A DNA stretch of 34,053 nucleotides from Anabaena sp. 4-3. GTDB lineage: Bacteria > Cyanobacteriota > Cyanobacteriia > Cyanobacteriales > Nostocaceae. The position numbers and the translations under genes are program-made. Shown here in pieces: positions 33,657 through 34,053 of this stretch (its first letter is position 1; each line of letters begins with the position of its first letter). Below the pieces are notes generated by a model. It had not been told where the DNA came from and did no database searches. It saw only the letters and a list, made by a program, of their open reading frames with translations. The stretch lies in the NCBI RefSeq assembly GCF_001597745.1, contig NZ_LUHJ01000003.1:1-34053 (forward strand), in the 5' to 3' direction.

Positions 33657-33692
33657 ATCAGGATAACCAGGATTATAGGATGTACAGGATGA
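33651..33692. repeat. Inverted AGGATT-type repeat overlapping the methyltransferase stop codon
   Basis: GTCTGAATCAGGAT, CAGGATT, TACAGGATG: the reverse-complement form of the repeat at 33855-33901. It begins inside the last codons of the methyltransferase, whose TGA stop is part of it. Paired with the facing copies it could form an RNA stem closing a loop of about 160 bases. Confidence 0.75.
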
Positions 33693-33698
33693 TAGAAT

Positions 33699-33790
33699 AA
33701 TTCGTAATTCGTAATTCGTAATATTTCCTATGGCTACGCCACGCAAGCTATCGGAAACGCTACGCGAACCTAATTCGTAATTCGTAATTA
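33699..33790. repeat. AATTCGT tandem repeats flanking a GC-rich palindrome-type repeat
   Basis: 33699-33722 holds three AATTCGT units plus AAT; 33772-33790 holds two more. Between them, GGCTACGCCACGCAAGCTATC and GCTACGCG form another common Nostocales-type dispersed repeat. No gene. The gap 33657-34053 is entirely repeats. Confidence 0.8.
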
Positions 33791-33811
33791 TTTTGTCATA
33801 ATTATGATAAC

Positions 33812-34053
33812 TGTATTTTATAATCTTAAATATTCACCAATAATTTATCAATAACATCCTGTAAATCCTTAAATCCTGGACATCCTGATTCAGACAAAAA
33901 AATTAATAAATGAAACGTAAAGTTTTATATTATCTGCTTTTATTAGTTGCATATAAGGATAATTGTATTTTATAATCTTAAACATTCACCAATAATTTAT
34001 CAATAACATCCTGTAAATCCTTAAATCCTGGACATCCTGATTCAGACAAAAAA
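33812..34053. repeat. Tandem 90-base direct repeats (copies B and C)
   Basis: 33812-33901 and 33964-34053 are 90-base copies with a single T/C difference, starting TGTATTTTATAATCTTAAA and ending ATTCAGACAAAAAA, 152 bases apart. Copy C's last 68 bases equal 1-68. An intervening 62-base segment holds only a 22-codon open frame (MKRKVLYYLLLLVAYK), which I do not call as a gene. Confidence 0.9.

Noticed and set aside
1-34053. tRNA or rRNA genes
   Set aside because: No cloverleaf-like segment with a TTC-type T loop, and no conserved rRNA stretches, were noticed on either strand.

Overview
The window looks like an accessory replicon of a filamentous, Nostocales-type cyanobacterium. The evidence is frequent HIP1 octamers (GCGATCGC, e.g. 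near 13501, 23860, 25808, 29441 and 30405), heptanucleotide tandem repeats, AT-rich intergenic DNA full of short palindromes, and plasmid genes: a ParA ATPase with a ribbon-helix-helix (RHH) partner, a DUF3987 primase/helicase-like replication protein, a tyrosine recombinase and several CopG-like RHH proteins. Bases 1-68 are identical to the last 68 bases (33986-34053). This is what a circular contig with an end overlap would show, so the window may be a complete plasmid of about 33,985 bp. That is inferred, not proven.

Layout. (a) 26721-33656, then 74-7182 across the possible circular junction: a same-strand cassette of five genes. They are a DrmD-like SNF2 helicase, a DrmMI/PglX-like adenine methyltransferase, a Cap4/DUF4297-like nuclease candidate, a phosphoribosyltransferase-like protein, and a 1774-residue DEAD-helicase/DUF1998 protein with a C-terminal nuclease-like domain. 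It reads as a DISARM-related antiphage system in which separate DrmA and DrmB are replaced by one Druantia-E/MrfA-like giant, and the usual phospholipase-D gene is replaced by a nuclease/PRTase-like pair. (b) 7464-13466: loosely packed accessory genes (secreted protein, helical-repeat protein, tyrosine recombinase, zinc-ribbon protein, HNH nuclease), a MITE and a lone CRISPR-repeat-like sequence. (c) 13933-15295: a divergent pair, a RecB/Cas4-like nuclease and an RHH-coiled-coil protein, with a candidate operator between them. (d) 15389-19802 (minus strand): a compact cluster of seven genes, six of them in a run with three overlapping junctions, containing a membrane-anchored P-loop ATPase and small membrane proteins. 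Its function is unknown but it resembles membrane or DNA-transfer machinery. (e) 20145-24000: two tiny RHH genes, a short coupled leader ORF and the DUF3987 replication protein. (f) 24001-25377: a gene-free, repeat-dense region, the best candidate for origin and centromere, interrupted by a second MITE. (g) 25378-26254: parA plus its RHH partner, bracketed by a 14-base motif in inverted orientation.

How they fit together: (e)-(g) replicate and partition the molecule, (d) may act at the membrane, and (a) would be its cargo, a restriction-like defence module. Repeats have invaded the cargo: two mobile repeat types lie in frame inside the methyltransferase gene, and AGGATT-type repeats bracket the cassette's intergenic gaps.
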